Positions 12,059 to 25,690 are shown, counted from the stretch's first letter. The stretch: 64,000 bases of DNA from Ambrosia x helenae (GCA_030844895.1 CM061233.1:63575190-63639189), one strand, 5' to 3'. Notes: generated by a model not told the origin, from the letters alone. Translations and numbers: made by a program.

Positions 12059-12614
12059 TTTGAAGTTTGTCAACTATGGTGAATAACCCAAACCTCAAAC
12101 TAAATTTATACTAATGTTGTATAAGATGACTCCAACAAATGGATTTATAACGGAGCAAAGCAAGTTAATCTTTCAACCAAATGGGTTTAATGACACTTCC
12201 AACTATCAAGTCTAAATATGAGTCGTGTACTGTTGTCTTTAATGTCATTGCATTTATATAGGTTGGTGTCCATAAATTAGGTTGTTGGTAAGTCTAAATT
12301 GGGTCATGCTCCGGGTATTAGAAAAAACCCGGTTCCGGTTTCAGGTATTAAAACGACCGAGTACAACCGGATCTAGTTTTTTACATAAAAATCTATACCC
12401 TATGCGTATTTGACAAATAAGGTCAGTTCCGGTTCTGGTTCCGATTTTTTTGTGCACATCTAAAATAAGTTGCACTAAAAAATTCCCGTGAAGGAGCCCA
12501 CTATGGCCCTAGGGAGCCATCTATCCAAAATGTTAAAGAAATTTGAAAAAAACATAATATCCGAGAGAAATCGAGAAGTAAAAAGACCGAACTCACTCAA
12601 ATAACGTGACTCCT

Positions 12615-12723
12615 GTGAACATTATATATGTGGTGAACTGATAAGCCTATCTGACTGATCACACACACACACACCGAACAAGGGTGACGTCACAACCAGA
12701 GCTGCCGTAATCAACCGTAACCG
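12615..12723 (+). promoter_or_regulatory. Likely core promoter and 5' leader of the V-ATPase gene
   Basis: A TATA-like ATTATATATG (12621-12630) lies about 95 bp before the start codon. A CA repeat (about 12660-12674) and a perfect palindrome TGACGTCA (12685-12692, a bZIP/TGA-factor type site) follow. The palindrome is probably in the 5' leader. Only the motifs are seen; activity is inferred. Confidence 0.4.
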
Positions 12724-15700
12724 ATGGCAGACCACGGTGGCGGAGGCGGTTGTTGTCCGCCGATGGATCTGTTCCGTTCAGAACCGATGCACTTAGTTCA
12801 AATCATTATCCCTATCGAGTCTGCTCACTTCACTGCTTCTTATCTCGGAGACATAGGCCTCATTCAGTTCAAAGATGTACGTACTCCTTTTTTTTTATAT
12901 CTCTACAGGACAAATAATAATAATAATTATTGTTCGTTTTTGTTATAAGTGAGAGATTGTATGTTTAATGTTTTTAATCATGTGTTTTGAACTGAATAGT
13001 TTCTAGAAGAAGATGGAAATGGTATAGAGATGAGGTTTACTGGTTTAGACGTTTTCGGTTGGTGAACTTAGGGCTTAAATAAATGAATATGTGTATTCTG
13101 CACTGAATAGCTCATAGGACTAGATCATCAAGATGTTGTAGTTTGTGTTGTTTAAGTTCCGAAATAGTTATTATAGACGGAGAGTTAGCTTTACACTTTT
13201 TCATTTATTGTAATAAGCTGTTATGTGCAGTGAGTTAGCTATTGGAAATTTCAACTAGACGTAAGCTAGTTATCTATGTAAAAGGCTTATGTTACGAGAC
13301 TGATAAGGAGAGTTTGGTTTAGAGACGGACAGTTATTGTGATAAGCTGTTATGTGCAATGAGTTGGCTATTGAAAATTTAGACTAGACGTAAGGTAGTTA
13401 TCTAAGTACAAGGCTTAGGTGATAAGACTGATAAGGAGAGGTTTATTTACGGAAAGATAAGAGGCATGAAGATGGAAGACTACAATTTGGTTTTTAATAT
13501 TCACCTATAGAAACCTTTCTGCAGTGTTCCTATCGGTTCCACCTGGTTTGGTTGGGTGGAAGATGTTTTCTGTTGTTTTACTCCTTTACACTGATATCAT
13601 CTATATTTTTATTTAGTTAATGACAAATCATTGGTTTTTGCAGTTGAATGCTGAAAAAAGCCCTTTCCAACGAACATATGCTGGCCAGGTGAATAGTTTA
13701 TATTCCCCTCTCTATGCTTTAACAAACTTTTTATAAACACATCGTCTTTCAAAATTTAAGAAAAGATCTACCTTGTGGAAGTTAGATAGTAGCATGCTAA
13801 TAGATATTATTACTACTGTTATAACTCTTTTGTGCAACTGATGGCAGTCTGCACCTGATTGGCTTTACCAGAAAAAAAAAATCAATTAATTTAAAATTAA
13901 GGTTCCATTAATAGTTTTTTTGGTCATGCTACATGGTCTTGTAGAAATCTCCATACTAAGTCATTGCGCCTCCTGAGTTATGGGTAGTGCATTTCGTTGT
14001 GAATGATTCACTCCGTGACAGCTATGCAATTTGCTCCACTGCCCTATCTTCTAGGTAGCAGCATAATAAGGGGATTAAGGCTCAGTGTTATTTTCTTAAA
14101 ACAATGGATGTTGGGAGTTTGCTATTTTCTACCATCTACAGCAGTGCTGCTTGATTACATTTATAATACTCGAAAAGTACCAAAATACCAAAAACCATAT
14201 CAAATATTCTTATTTTATTAGAATTAGGGATTTGTTTTGTTATGTTTGAATTTCTGGTAAGTTATATTAAGTCAATGTTGGAGAGAGATCTCACGATTTG
14301 TATGACTGATTGTCAAGTACATCACTGTCTGCTTCCAATTCTGTTTGTGAGGCACACTTTACAAAACATATTTATTAAGCTATATAAGCTCATAAGTTTG
14401 CGTTTTAGTTGTAGTTTTTGTTACTCAAATCACATTTTAACTTGCTCTAACTGTGAAGATTAAAAGATGTGGAGAGATGGCACGGAAATTGCGGTACTTC
14501 AAAGAACAAATGTCAAAGGCGGGTTTCACACCCACGGTGAAAATTGATGCAAAAAGTGATATCAGTCTGGATGACCTAGAGGTATATATGAATTAAAAGA
14601 ATTTTGGTGTAAATGCAAGGGGAAAAAAGTTCTTAATGAGGCTCATCCTCGTCATTGTTTTGGAAATTGATATTTTTTTTAATGATTGCTATTTTACAGG
14701 TAAAACTTGGTGATCTTGAAGCTGAGCTGATTGAAATAAATGCAAATAGTGAAAAGTTGCAGCGTGGTTATAACGAGCTTGTAGAATATAAACTTGTCCT
14801 ACAGAAGGTACATAACGCTAATTTTTTTTTCTTATAGGTTGGTTGTAGAAAGATTTCAAAGAGTTTACTTGACCAATTTTCATGACATTCTGTTTTACCA
14901 AATCACATGATTCATCATTTTTAATTTTTATTTTTACTTTCAGTATTATTCTTATTTTTGTTACTGCTATTGTTATTAATTTATATTAGTGTAGGTATTG
15001 AATTTATTTTAGTTATTACAAATAAAAGATATGGGTTTTGGATATCTTTTTCATGATATTTACGATTACTTTTTGTGATTAATTTGGTGATTCAAGTTTC
15101 ATTCCAATGTAATGTGCCGGCAATCTAAAACACTGTCGTTGATAATTAATTTCCTGTAAAAGTTATTCTACCAGCATATATTAAAGTTCAATTACAATAA
15201 TATACGGCTACTGCGGGATTCTTGTATGTGTGCACACACATATTTAATATATAATTGTTTGTACCCAACATATTCTGCATTAGATATTTTTTCAAATTGT
15301 TCACCAGGCAGGGGAGTTTTTTAAATATGCACAAACCAGTGCTGTAGCTCAACATAGGGAAGCTGCATCAGATCAGGGTCCTGAGGAATCTTTGGAAACT
15401 CCTCTTCTGACGGATCAAGTACAGATCATGATATGAATTTATTAATAAGTTATTATGTGTAGTTATTTGCTCTTAAAATGGGTTAATTTTTTTTTTTTTT
15501 TTTTTTTTTTTATAAATATTTGTAGGAATCAAAAACCGACCAAGGGAAACAAGTTAAATTAGGGTATCTTGCTGGTCTTGTGCCCAAAACAAAAGCTCTG
15601 GCTTTTGAAAGAATTCTATTCCGTGCTACAAGGGGCAATGTCTTTTTGAAGCAGGCTGCTTTGGAAGAAGCTGTTGTTGATCCTAGCTCGGGAGAGAAGG

Positions 15701-18700
15701 TTAATGATATATTTCTGCTTATTGGGTGTCATTTGAGTCTTTGACATTATCTTTAGTTGATTAAGGTTGATTTGCACTCTGGAATGTGATCTAGCCTGGG
15801 TATGAGTCTGATAACATAATGGAATGGGGATGGGTTTCTAAATCCATCCCTTTAATAGGCTTGGGGGATAACCAATTTTGCATGTATCTGCAAAACCACG
15901 CTCTTAAACACATATAACACTTCCCATACCCTAAAATCCAAACCCTCAAAGTTATCTCTGGCTTAGCTTCTTTCTTTCCTAAAACCCACGTTCACCTGGG
16001 TTGATTATGCTTACGTGAGTGTCAAATGACATTACTCAAATGTGACCATTAGTGAGTTTAGTTGTCTTAATTAAGGATGACTACCCTAGAACATGTTTTG
16101 CACTTAGGAATCACTATAAGTATGGGTTTTATGGTATGGACAGGGAATGGCTATAGATCTTTAAACATGTTTTAGTTGTCTTAATTAAGGATGACTACCC
16201 TAGAACATGTTTTGCACTTAGGAATCGCTATAAGTATGGGTTTTATGGTATGGACAGGGAATGGCTATAGATCTTTAAACCCAACTCTCTAGGTGAGCTT
16301 GGGGGATATCGACAAGATTCTTGATTTCTTTCAAACCCATTCCCTTTAAATCTAACATATTCGAAACACTATCATACAAACACCCTCAAACAAAATACTT
16401 AAAGGCACCTCTTTATTTGTTTCCCAAAACCCCCCACTCACCTCGTTGGGAGTATTAGCAAAATTTGACATTATACAATTTGTGATTGTTTTGTCAGTCA
16501 TTAATGGGTTGGTATACCCAAATAACCATGATGTTGGCTTGCTATCACGTTTTCTTTTAATTCGTTGCATTAAGAAATAAGAATATTGATTAAATTCCAT
16601 TTACAGATATTAACATGTGCCTACCACTGTACAGGTTGAGAAAAATGTATTTCTGGTTTTCTTTTCTGGAGAAAGAGCAAAAAGCAAAATTCTCAAAATA
16701 TGTGAAGCTTTTGGGGCAAATCGTTACCCTTTTTCAGAAGATCTTGGTAAACAAGAACAGTCAATAACTGAGGTGTGCTACAACCTTCTTCATTAGTCAA
16801 TTATGTTACTTGTATTACAAGGCATTGGTGAAAGTCAAGAATGTTCACCTTCTTGTATGCAAGATATTGTAGCTCTAATTTTGGTGCTAGTGTTTTTGGG
16901 CTATGGGATATTGACCATTGAAGATTTACACTTTTAGGCATCTGGAAAGATATCTGAGATCAAGACAACAATAGATGCTGGCCTTCTACACCGTGGCAAT
17001 CTGTTACAAACAATAGGAGAAGAATATGAACAGTGGAATCTTCTTGTATGTGTTCTATCACCCTTTCCATTAATTTTATCCTTGATTCCTTGAATTTTAT
17101 GTCTTCTTTATTCAAAAGAGGCGGATGGAACCACTTGCTTACTGTGTTTGTGATTATTAATGATAGCACATGCTCTATGACCTTTATTTGTGATCACTTA
17201 ACTTCGTTTGTATTGCTTCTTTCAGGTAAGGAGAGAGAAGTCTATTTATCACACTCTAAATATGCTCAGTATTGATGTGACAAAGAAGTGTCTTGTGGCT
17301 GAAGGATGGAGTCCCATATACGCAACCGAACAGGTCTTTTTGTTTTTCCTTTTTTATGAAGTGGTCTATTGTGGGTTATGTTTTATCTCAGAACGGTCAA
17401 ATAAGAATACTTGGCTACAATGAGAAGGGGTCAAATGGGTTGAAAGTATCTTCAATGCATGCAATTCAACCTTCTAAACCCTCTAATTTAGAGATTCAGA
17501 TTATCAATGGGAGTACACTTATTGTAATCAATAATCATGATCAACACATTAATTTTCTCGTATAGCAAGTAGGCTAAAAAGTGCTGGTGTGTCAGCACAA
17601 CTACACATAACCCATTACACCCGTTTTAAAAATGGCCCCTCCAACCCGGAAAGGTTTTGAGTCTTTTGACCTGTTACCCAACTTGATTAATAGTATATAG
17701 GAGAATTGGGGGTGTGTGGGTGGGGGGACTAGATGGCTAAACATTTTTCTGTTGTTGTGATATCTCCTTTCAAATTACTTATATTCAGACTAGATGGCTA
17801 AACAATTTCGTCAGTCTCAGCTTTATGTGTGTCAAATTTAGGCGTAACGTTTTTTTTTTTTTTTAAATCTTAGTATATTATCTACCTTCTTTTTTTGCAG
17901 ATTCAAGATGCACTGGAGCAGGCAACGATAGATTCAAACTCACAAGTTGGTGCCATATTCCAGGTTTTGCACACAAAAGAGTTACCTCCAACCTTTTTCC
18001 GGACAAACAAGTTCACTGATTCCTTTCAAACAATCGTTGATGCATACGGGTAAGAGTTACCTTACTTGTCCATTGGCCTGTATTTATTATCATATGGTTT
18101 TTGGTTATTTATATATGTAATACAAAACATTTTTTTACAAGAAAGACTTGAAACTGGTTAAATCTCTTTCTACTATCTATTTGACATAAATTGTTATGCG
18201 AATCTAACAAATGTGAATATTGTAGTTGTTTCCTTATTACTTTTTTCATCCTGGCAAGTATTTGATCTGCTGTTGCTGCAGGGTTGCTAAGTACCAAGAA
18301 GCAAATCCTGGGGTGTTTACTATTGTCACATTCCCATTTCTATTTGCTGTAATGTTTGGTGACTGGGGACATGGTATATGCCTGCTGCTTGCAACTTCAG
18401 TTTTGATCTTCAAGGAAAAGAAATACTCCACTCAGGTAACTTGTGCTATGCAGTTAACTCGGCCGATATATCAGTGATATACCACCGATGTATCGGTTAA
18501 CAGTACTAAGCTTCAATATCGGTAGAAATCTCGGTACTGAGAATGTTGGCGATATTTACCGATATATCGCTGATATTTTACTTCATCAATATCGGTAATA
18601 TCATCGATATTCTCGGAATTTATCGGCTATGTTTTTTTTGCCCAATTTAATACCTATGAACTCCTGTCTTCACTTGAAACATCGACCATCCAAGTTGTAA

Positions 18701-19099
18701 CCTCCTCCTCCTCCTGTGAACTGACCACCGACCATTTTAAGGGTCCTCCTCCTGTGAACTGACCATCGACCATTTAAAGGGATAGTACCGATATCTAAAA
18801 CGTCGACCATCGGCAGTATTAGGGTCAGTCGGTTTAAGCCTTTACCCGTGACGATAATGTAGAAGCATGATGAAGATGAAGTAGAACAATGGAGATGGAG
18901 GTTGGAGATATGGAAATGAAGATGACGGCTGTTGTTTCTATCTATTTTAACCTAGTACCCTTTTATTAAGTTACACCCGCAATGTTTGTTTTTATCAATT
19001 TTAACCTAAAACTTTGTTTATTTGTTTTTTTTTCCTTATTTCATTAAGAGTTAGGCTTCTTTAATATCTTTATATAGTTATTTTAGTGTTTTATGTTGT

Positions 19100-19137
<38 letters not shown>

Positions 19138-22100
19138 TCTGCAATTACCGATATCCCACCGAATTCTCACCACAATAACCATTATCTCAAATATTGGTCC
19201 TTGACCAATATCCGATATTTTTGCTAATACCGCATTAAATGCTTAGCTTCTTCACACTATCTTGACCTAATTTAATCGTTCTTCCTTTTTGTAATGGACA
19301 AGCCATATAAAATTCTTTTCCCATGTTTAGCAACCAAGTTAACATTAGACGCAAAACAGAAACCAACTTGCACTTTATTACTGATTTTAGCAGTCAACCT
19401 CATTTCAACTTATTTTACCTGTTAGTTGCTGATGTGGCACTGGTTGATGCGTTGTTAGGCTGTCAAGCCGACATCAGATGTCACAATTTTAGAAAAAAAA
19501 AAAAGATGTAAACTTATTTACATGTTTTAAGAAGTTCTCTTTTTTAAAAAAGAAGATTTAAAATAATTATTAAAAGTCATCTTAAAATGCCAAGTGGAAT
19601 ATACACAGATTGAAATGACAAATAAGATGCCATGTGAGCAATTGTTAAAAATCAGCAAGAAGATGTCCCAGTGACTGAACAAATCACATTCTTACAATCT
19701 GGAATCAAATATAACTTGGTTGCTCTAATTGATAATAACATGTTATAAGCTGGATTTTATTTCTTATTACATAAGAAGCTGGTTACTAAGTTTCAGAAAA
19801 TGTGTAAAATTGGTTTCTGTTTTTGTGCAGTTTGCTTTTCTTTAGCACGTGTGAAGACTAATATAGCTATTTTTTTCTGGTGACTGCAGAAGCTTGGAGA
19901 CATTATGGAAATGACCTTTGGGGGTCGTTATGTTATATTGCTGATGTCACTCTTCTCAATCTACACGGGTTGATCTATAACGAGTTTTTCTCGGTTCCAT
20001 TTGAGCTATTTAGTCCTTCAGCTTACGTATGCCGTGATGCTGCTTGCAGGTACCCATCACCCTCACACCTAAATCATATTCTTTAAAGATTATATAATTG
20101 TTGTGCTAATTATTATTTGTTGATCATACATAGCTTTAAAAGGGACATGAGTCTTTGCATGTCAAACCAACCTGATCTTATTTTGAATAACATTAAAAAA
20201 TAATCAGCTTAAACCCAAACACGTTTTGACCCATTACCCTGTCCACCTGACTTGCCCATCTTGCAGGCTCTACTTTCACCGCATCTTATATTTGCCTCTC
20301 CTTTTCTTTTTTTGTGCAGTGAAGCTACGACAATTGGGCTGATAAAGGGAAGGGATACATACCCTTTTGGTGTGGATCCTGCATGGCATGGGAGTCGAAG
20401 TGAGCTGCCATTTCTCAATTCATTGAAGATGAAAATGTCAATTCTTCTTGGTGTAGCACAAATGAACCTTGGAATAATAATGAGCTTCTTCAACGCATTA
20501 TATTTTCGGAATGCTGTAAATATTTGGTTAGGTTTCTGTGCTAATATCTTATAATATGCCACCAACGGTTTTGTTAACTTTCTTTGGTTCAAATAGGAAG
20601 AGAGTCTTTTCTTTTCACTAATAAAGTTATTTTAAAATTTGTAGTGGCTTAATATTATTAATAAAAAATTCACTCTTGTTCTACCCTTTCAATTGCCTAT
20701 CCAAAATTCCTGCTTATTAGTTGATTCTTGTGCTTGTACTCTCAGAAAGAAATCAGTTACATACTTGCATGACCTTAAGATCAATTAGTAGATCCACGTA
20801 TAGTAAATTAATTGACATTGTTTATTCCTCGTCCAACAAAGTGAACAGATCGAGTGTATATACAATATTATTAAATAATTTATTATTCACTCATCGCAGA
20901 ATGTCTTTGTTTTTCAGGTTTCAGTTTATCCCCCAAATGATATTTTTGAATGGTTTGTTTGGATACCTTTCCCTACTCATCATTGTGAAATGGTGCACTG
21001 GTTCACAAGCTGATTTGTATCATGTAATGATATACATGTTCCTTAGTCCTACAGATGATCTTGGTGAGAACCAGCTTTTTGCTAACCAGAAAACTGTTCA
21101 GGTTCGTTTTAATTCTCACAATGCATAAGAGTAATGTTATTGCTAACGGGCCAAATGTGTCGCATTAAAAAAATTAGTAAACGGGTGCAACCGATCGAAA
21201 GAAGCCAAAAGTGTACTTTTAGTGTGTGCTATTTTATAAGCTTGTCGAATTAAAAGATTTTCATAATTATTGTAACAATATAGTTTTTTTTTTGTAGTTT
21301 ATATTTAACTTATTAATGGTTTGAAGAAAAGTAACAAACTGGGCAGAAATTAGTTCGACTATTATCCAACCCACCCGGCTAAACCTGCCAGTTATGACCC
21401 ATTCATCAAGAAATGGGTTGATTTGGGTAAACAAGTTTTGCTTATGGGTTCATTTGGGTCTCTACTAAAAATATGAAACGGTTCAATTTGGTCACTATAG
21501 TAACAGTTGTTTACTTAAAAATGGGGTCAAAATGGTCGAGCACAACCCACGACTGTTGTGTGTCGCCACCACGTCGGCCGTCGCCATTACCACTGCCTTT
21601 CCCATAACCCCCACCCCCACCTCCCACCTCATTATGGTCAGTACCTGTTTTGGCGTTGTTAGGGTTACACTTGATCCACCCATTTTGCCACCTATATGTA
21701 TGACACATTACTATTGTTCAACTAATACAACTTTAATATCTTAATTGCATGTCATACTTATGTATTTGCTGAAACAATAATTCAAATTGTTACATTAACA
21801 GCTTGTGTTGCTACTACTATCCCTAATTGCTGTTCCGTGGATGCTGCTACCTAAGCCGTTCATTTTAAAGGCACAACACAACAGGGTATACCTTTTGTTT
21901 CCTTCCACTCACACATATTCATTCTAATTTTTCTTATACTCTTACTATGGTTTTTATTTTTTCTGACCTTAGACACACCAAGGCCAGTCCTACACACCTC
22001 TTGAAGGTGAAGATGAGTCATTGCAAGTGGAGACAAATCATGATACCCATGATCATGAAGAATTTGAGTTCAGTGAAGTATTTGTTCATCAACTCATTCA

Positions 22101-22281
22101 TACAATTGAATTTGTACTCGGGGCAGTATCAAATACAGCTTCATATCTTCGTCTATGGGCACTCAGGTATGCTACACCTATTGTGAAATAAATCAATCAT
22201 GTTGGATTGTTGGTAAAAGAACAAAAAAACTATTTTAGGAAATTTCTGTTTTTTTAAAGGTGTGTCCTTATTTATTTTCAT

Positions 22282-22343
<62 letters not shown>

Positions 22344-22816
22344 AAATTATAAACTGAAAACCCCCTTGAGTTAAGAAAACTAAGAAAACCCTTGTAAAAA
22401 CCATCTAAAATTTTGTAATTTTTTTGAAAAAAATACACAAGGTAACATACATGTTTTTAAGTGTTTTGGGCCAAAAAAATAAAAAAGCGCCGAACGAATG
22501 TTTTTAAAAAAAATAAACAACGCAAACTTTGTAACAGCGATGTTAACATATGTTAAAAGGCAGAAAACATATGTTAACAGCGCTGTAACATATGTTAAAA
22601 AGCAGAAAACATATGTTAACAGCGCTGTTACAAAGTTTGCGTTTATTTTTTTAAAAATATTCGTTCGGCGCTTTTTTTATTTTTTTGGCCCAAAACGCTT
22701 AAAAACATGTATGTTACCTTGTGTATTTTTTTCAAAAAAAATTACAAAATTTTAGATGGTTTTTACAAGGGTTTTCTTAGTTTTCTTAACTCGAGTGGGT
22801 TTTCAATTTATCCTCC

Positions 22817-22855
<39 letters not shown>

Positions 22856-24668
22856 TGTCCACTTAATCGAGTTTAGCGGTTCTTTTAACATCTTTCTGTT
22901 TTTGGCAATGATTTGAAAATTCTAAAATAAAGGTGTTAGTTTCATCTCGTTTACTACTGAATACCAATAGGCTGACAAGGGTTGTAATTTATCTTAAAAC
23001 CGGTCAAATAAAAAGTTTAGTCAAGGATAACAAGTCAAATGGGTTGAGTATTTCTGTTTCCGCAATGATTTAAATTTAAAATTCTAAAATATAGGTGTTA
23101 GTTTCATCCCGTGTACTTGTGCATACCAATGGGTCGATTTGGGTTTTAATTTATCTCAAAACTGGTTAAATAAAAAGTGTAGTTAAGGATAACAAGTCAA
23201 ATGGGTTTAGATCACAAACTTTATTTATTAAGAGAGATTGTTTTTGTAATAATGCATTGAGTATTAATAACAAGATTGATGAAAAGCATATTCATGGCAA
23301 CCTAATCCGACCCATTTACCCAACACTCGTCTATTGCGGCGTCGTGTTGGTGTTTAAAAAAATGATGTTTCAAGTGGAACCTATTTTGACAATCTGATCC
23401 ATTACCCAGCCCTCCCAGTTTTGCAACCTCTACTCTCTATTATTATAATTGTTATTGTTATTAGTTTTATAAATATTATTATTGTTGCTGTTATTGTTAT
23501 TATAATATTATCATCATCATCATCATTATCTTTATTATCTTTGTTGTTGTTGTTGTTGTTGTTATTGTTATTATTATTATGCCACAAGTACATTTATGAT
23601 TTAGGAACGATATGGCGTGTAAACAGCACCCGTTTTCACTACCATTTTGTAATAATCTAAACACTAATAATGCAACAATCTGTTTTTCAGCTTGGCACAT
23701 TCAGAGTTGTCTGTTGTGTTCTATGAGAAGGTTCTTCTTCTTGCTTGGGGGTAAGTTAACACGCTCTCTAGCTTATACTTTATTTTACTAATGGTTAGAT
23801 ATGCTTTTATTCAACTATTCTACAAATGATTGGGGAATACATCAAATCTATTAAATATTAGGAATAAAGCCTAATATCTTATTTCCGCATGTGGTACATA
23901 GAAAGACAAGCATATTTAATACGGAAATCACTTTTAAGTAAAAACCGTGAGAACCGCATGTTGCACTTGTACGTAGTTATGTAACCGTCTCATGTACTAC
24001 AGTTAAAAGCAAAATGTACAGGTGTTTATGTGGTTCTTGCATAATTCTACTTAAAAAACACATCTATATATAATTTTTCAACGAAAAAAAAATAATTACT
24101 AATTCATTATTTTTGTCTCCAGATTTTTAAGGTAAAGCTCCATTATTCTTTTTAATTTATTTATTATTATTATTATTTTTTTTATATATATTTTTTTTCA
24201 TTAAAAAATAAAGGATAAATTACATAAGGACAGTAGGTAGCCGGGCAACAAGCTGCGCGGCCCGTTGCTATTTTTTAGCGGGTCAAACAAATTAAATTAG
24301 TGAATTTAAAAAATAGTGAATTAGCGAAACTGAAAAGGGGTTGAATACTTATAGTATCAAACAGGTCAAAAGTCATCCAAGGTGTATTCAAGTTCATTTT
24401 ATTTCAAACTTAGTTTATTATTGCAACAACATAGTTCTGTAAAATTTTGTATACGATGTGCAGGTACAACAACATCATCATCTTTATTGTTGGTATAATC
24501 GTGTTTGTTTTTGCAACGGTTGGTGTGTTACTCGTAATGGAAACTTTAAGTGCCTTCTTACACGCATTAAGACTTCACTGGGTTGAATTTCAAAACAAGT
24601 TTTATGAGGGTGACGGTTACAAGTTCCACCCCTTCTCCTTTGCATTACTCGGTGATGAGGATGAATAA
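12724..24668 (+). CDS. VHA-a: V-type proton ATPase subunit a (VHA-a), 18 exons, with a one-base deletion in exon 12
   Basis: The a-subunit of the membrane V0 sector carries protons through the vacuolar/TGN H+-ATPase. Exons: 12724-12876, 13644-13688, 14459-14581, 14700-14807, 15308-15418, 15526-15699, 16635-16772, 16938-17045, 17226-17333, 17901-18049, 18282-18435, 19890-20049, 20320-20526, 20918-21101, 21802-21885, 21973-22166, 23691-23750, 24464-24668; all junctions are GT..AG. Length would be about 821 residues, the usual size. The N-terminal cytosolic half has HLVQIIIPIESAHFTASYLG and a coiled-coil-like EAELIEINANSEKLQ. The membrane half starts near residue 415 (FPFLFAVMFGDWGHG). YLRLWALSLAHSEL, spliced from exons 16 and 17, holds the essential proton-path arginine near residue 729. 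Exon 12 lacks one base near 19962-19970, giving TGA at 19971-19973 and a product of about 484 residues unless the assembly is wrong. Introns hold MITEs. Confidence 0.93.
16057..16280. repeat. Tandem duplication, period 114 bp, in VHA-a intron 6
   Basis: Two copies (about 16057-16166 and 16171-16280) are almost identical; the one difference I can see is CACTAT versus CGCTAT. The near identity points to a recent duplication. Confidence 0.85.
18446..19246. mobile_element. hAT-type MITE with ATATCGG subrepeats, in VHA-a intron 11
   Basis: The left end CTATGCAGTTAACTCGG and the inverted right end CTAAGCATTTAATGCGG match imperfectly. The subterminal regions are dense in CGATAT/ATATCGG. A (CA)n(TA)n tract sits at about 19100-19136. 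I found no clean target duplication. It is related to the better-preserved copy at 30452-30872. It starts ten bases after the exon 11 donor. Confidence 0.6.
19962..19973 (+). other. VHA-a: Frameshift and premature stop in VHA-a exon 12
   Basis: The conserved SIYTGLIYNEFF needs TAC ACN GGG TTG, but the sequence reads TACACGGGTTG, one base short. The frame from exon 11 then hits TGA at 19971. Exon 12 is 160 bp; with the missing base (161) exons 12-14 total 552, a multiple of three, and the downstream frame is open to the normal stop. The site borders a GGG run, so a base-calling error is quite possible. Confidence 0.85.
22341..22819. mobile_element. Foldback MITE bounded by (TA)n, VHA-a intron 16
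   Basis: Terminal inverted repeats of more than 200 bp (about 22341-22550 against 22610-22819) are nearly identical, so the whole 479-bp element forms one long hairpin. It lies between (TA)n tracts at about 22285-22340 and 22820-22851. The centre has repeated palindromes AACATATGTT and AGCGCTGT. No coding capacity. First of the TA-bounded elements described in the findings. Confidence 0.85.
22919..23215. repeat. Diverged tandem repeat in VHA-a intron 16
   Basis: Two copies, each about 130-165 bp, begin ATTCTAAAATA(A/T)AGGTGTTAG and share AAGGATAACAAGTCAAATGG near their ends. They differ at many positions, so the duplication is old. Confidence 0.6.
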
Positions 24669-24770
24669 ATCATGTCCTAAGCAGCAAGGTCACGCTATAC
24701 CCTTATTATGCCGCATAATGTCTTTGTGATCTTCCCCTTTTCCCCTGTTAATAAATAAAAAGACAATTTG
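24669..24770 (+). terminator. VHA-a 3' untranslated region with polyadenylation signal
   Basis: AATAAATAAAAAG at about 24751 is a good plant near-upstream polyadenylation element about 80 bases after the stop codon. The cleavage site is not determinable from sequence alone. Confidence 0.5.
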
Positions 24771-25416
24771 CTGTGGAGGGCAGGAGCGAGATTTCACAGC
24801 TATGTATTTTCTTTATTCTTTTCTCGGCGATGTTGTACAAGGCTGGGAACAAACTGCAGGTATTTAATTTATATGTTTGTATTCATATACTCAACCAGAT
24901 GTGTCAAAATTCTTATTAAGTTAATAGTGTTTGGACAATTTGTGACTTCCAGATTTGACAGTTGTATTCGGTTCTGACTGGATAACAACCTTAGCAGACC
25001 TAAGGCCTACCCTTGGCCAATTTGGCCTTAGGAACAAAAAACATTTGCTTGATGAGACTTCATTGGAAGACCAACATCACCTTACTTATGATTGGCATGG
25101 TTGGTTCATCGCATGTGTCTTCCTTTAACGACATGATATTATAATGCCTCCAATCAAATGGATCATCTGTGCATCAAAGTTCCTTTAACGGCACACTATT
25201 AAAATGCTCCCAACCATGATAACAACCTATGCCCCATGAGCTATCCTTTTCCATGGACCGACTGTATTCACCTGAATACTGCACCACCATTTATCGACAC
25301 GCGCGTCTTCATCGCCCTCTTTTATCTATTTTCCGATGTTCTAAAAACAATTCCAATATGGTTTCACTTGTCTATTTTAAAACCCAATGCATCAAGCTGA
25401 GCTTGAAATTGTCATA
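24771..25416. other. Intergenic, no supported gene
   Basis: Between the V-ATPase gene and the MULE. It has two short diverged direct repeats around TTCCTTTAACG (about 25120 and 25180) and otherwise nothing recognisable. Confidence 0.4.
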
Positions 25417-25425
25417 TTGTTTTTA

Positions 25426-25621
25426 GAGAGAATTACTATTTGCGTTCCTGTGTTACAGTTGATTTAACTACTTGAATCCAAAAGTGAAAACCTTAACTAC
25501 TTGCGTCCCTAAGTTGAAAATAACTAACTACTTGAGTTATCTGACAGACGCTGTCCAACAGATCCGTTAACTCCCCCCACGTGTTGTTCACGTGAGGGGT
25601 ATTTATGTCCTTTCATCCTGT
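25426..25621 (+). repeat. Left terminal inverted repeat of the MULE
   Basis: It begins GAGAGAATTACTATTTGCG and has internal CTACTTG(A/C)(A/G)T repeats. It pairs with 29308-29509, which begins GTGAGAATTATTATTTC when read inward and is a few bases longer. Confidence 0.85.
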
Positions 25622-25690
25622 CCTCCCCTATTATAAAACACCTTCCTTCATTTGTTCTCTATTTTAAAACCCTAATTGAAGAAATCGAAG

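Noticed and set aside
23402..23700. Overlapping Asn-, Ile- and Leu-rich frames in a VHA-a intron
   Set aside because: They are translations of ATT/GTT/ATC trinucleotide runs.
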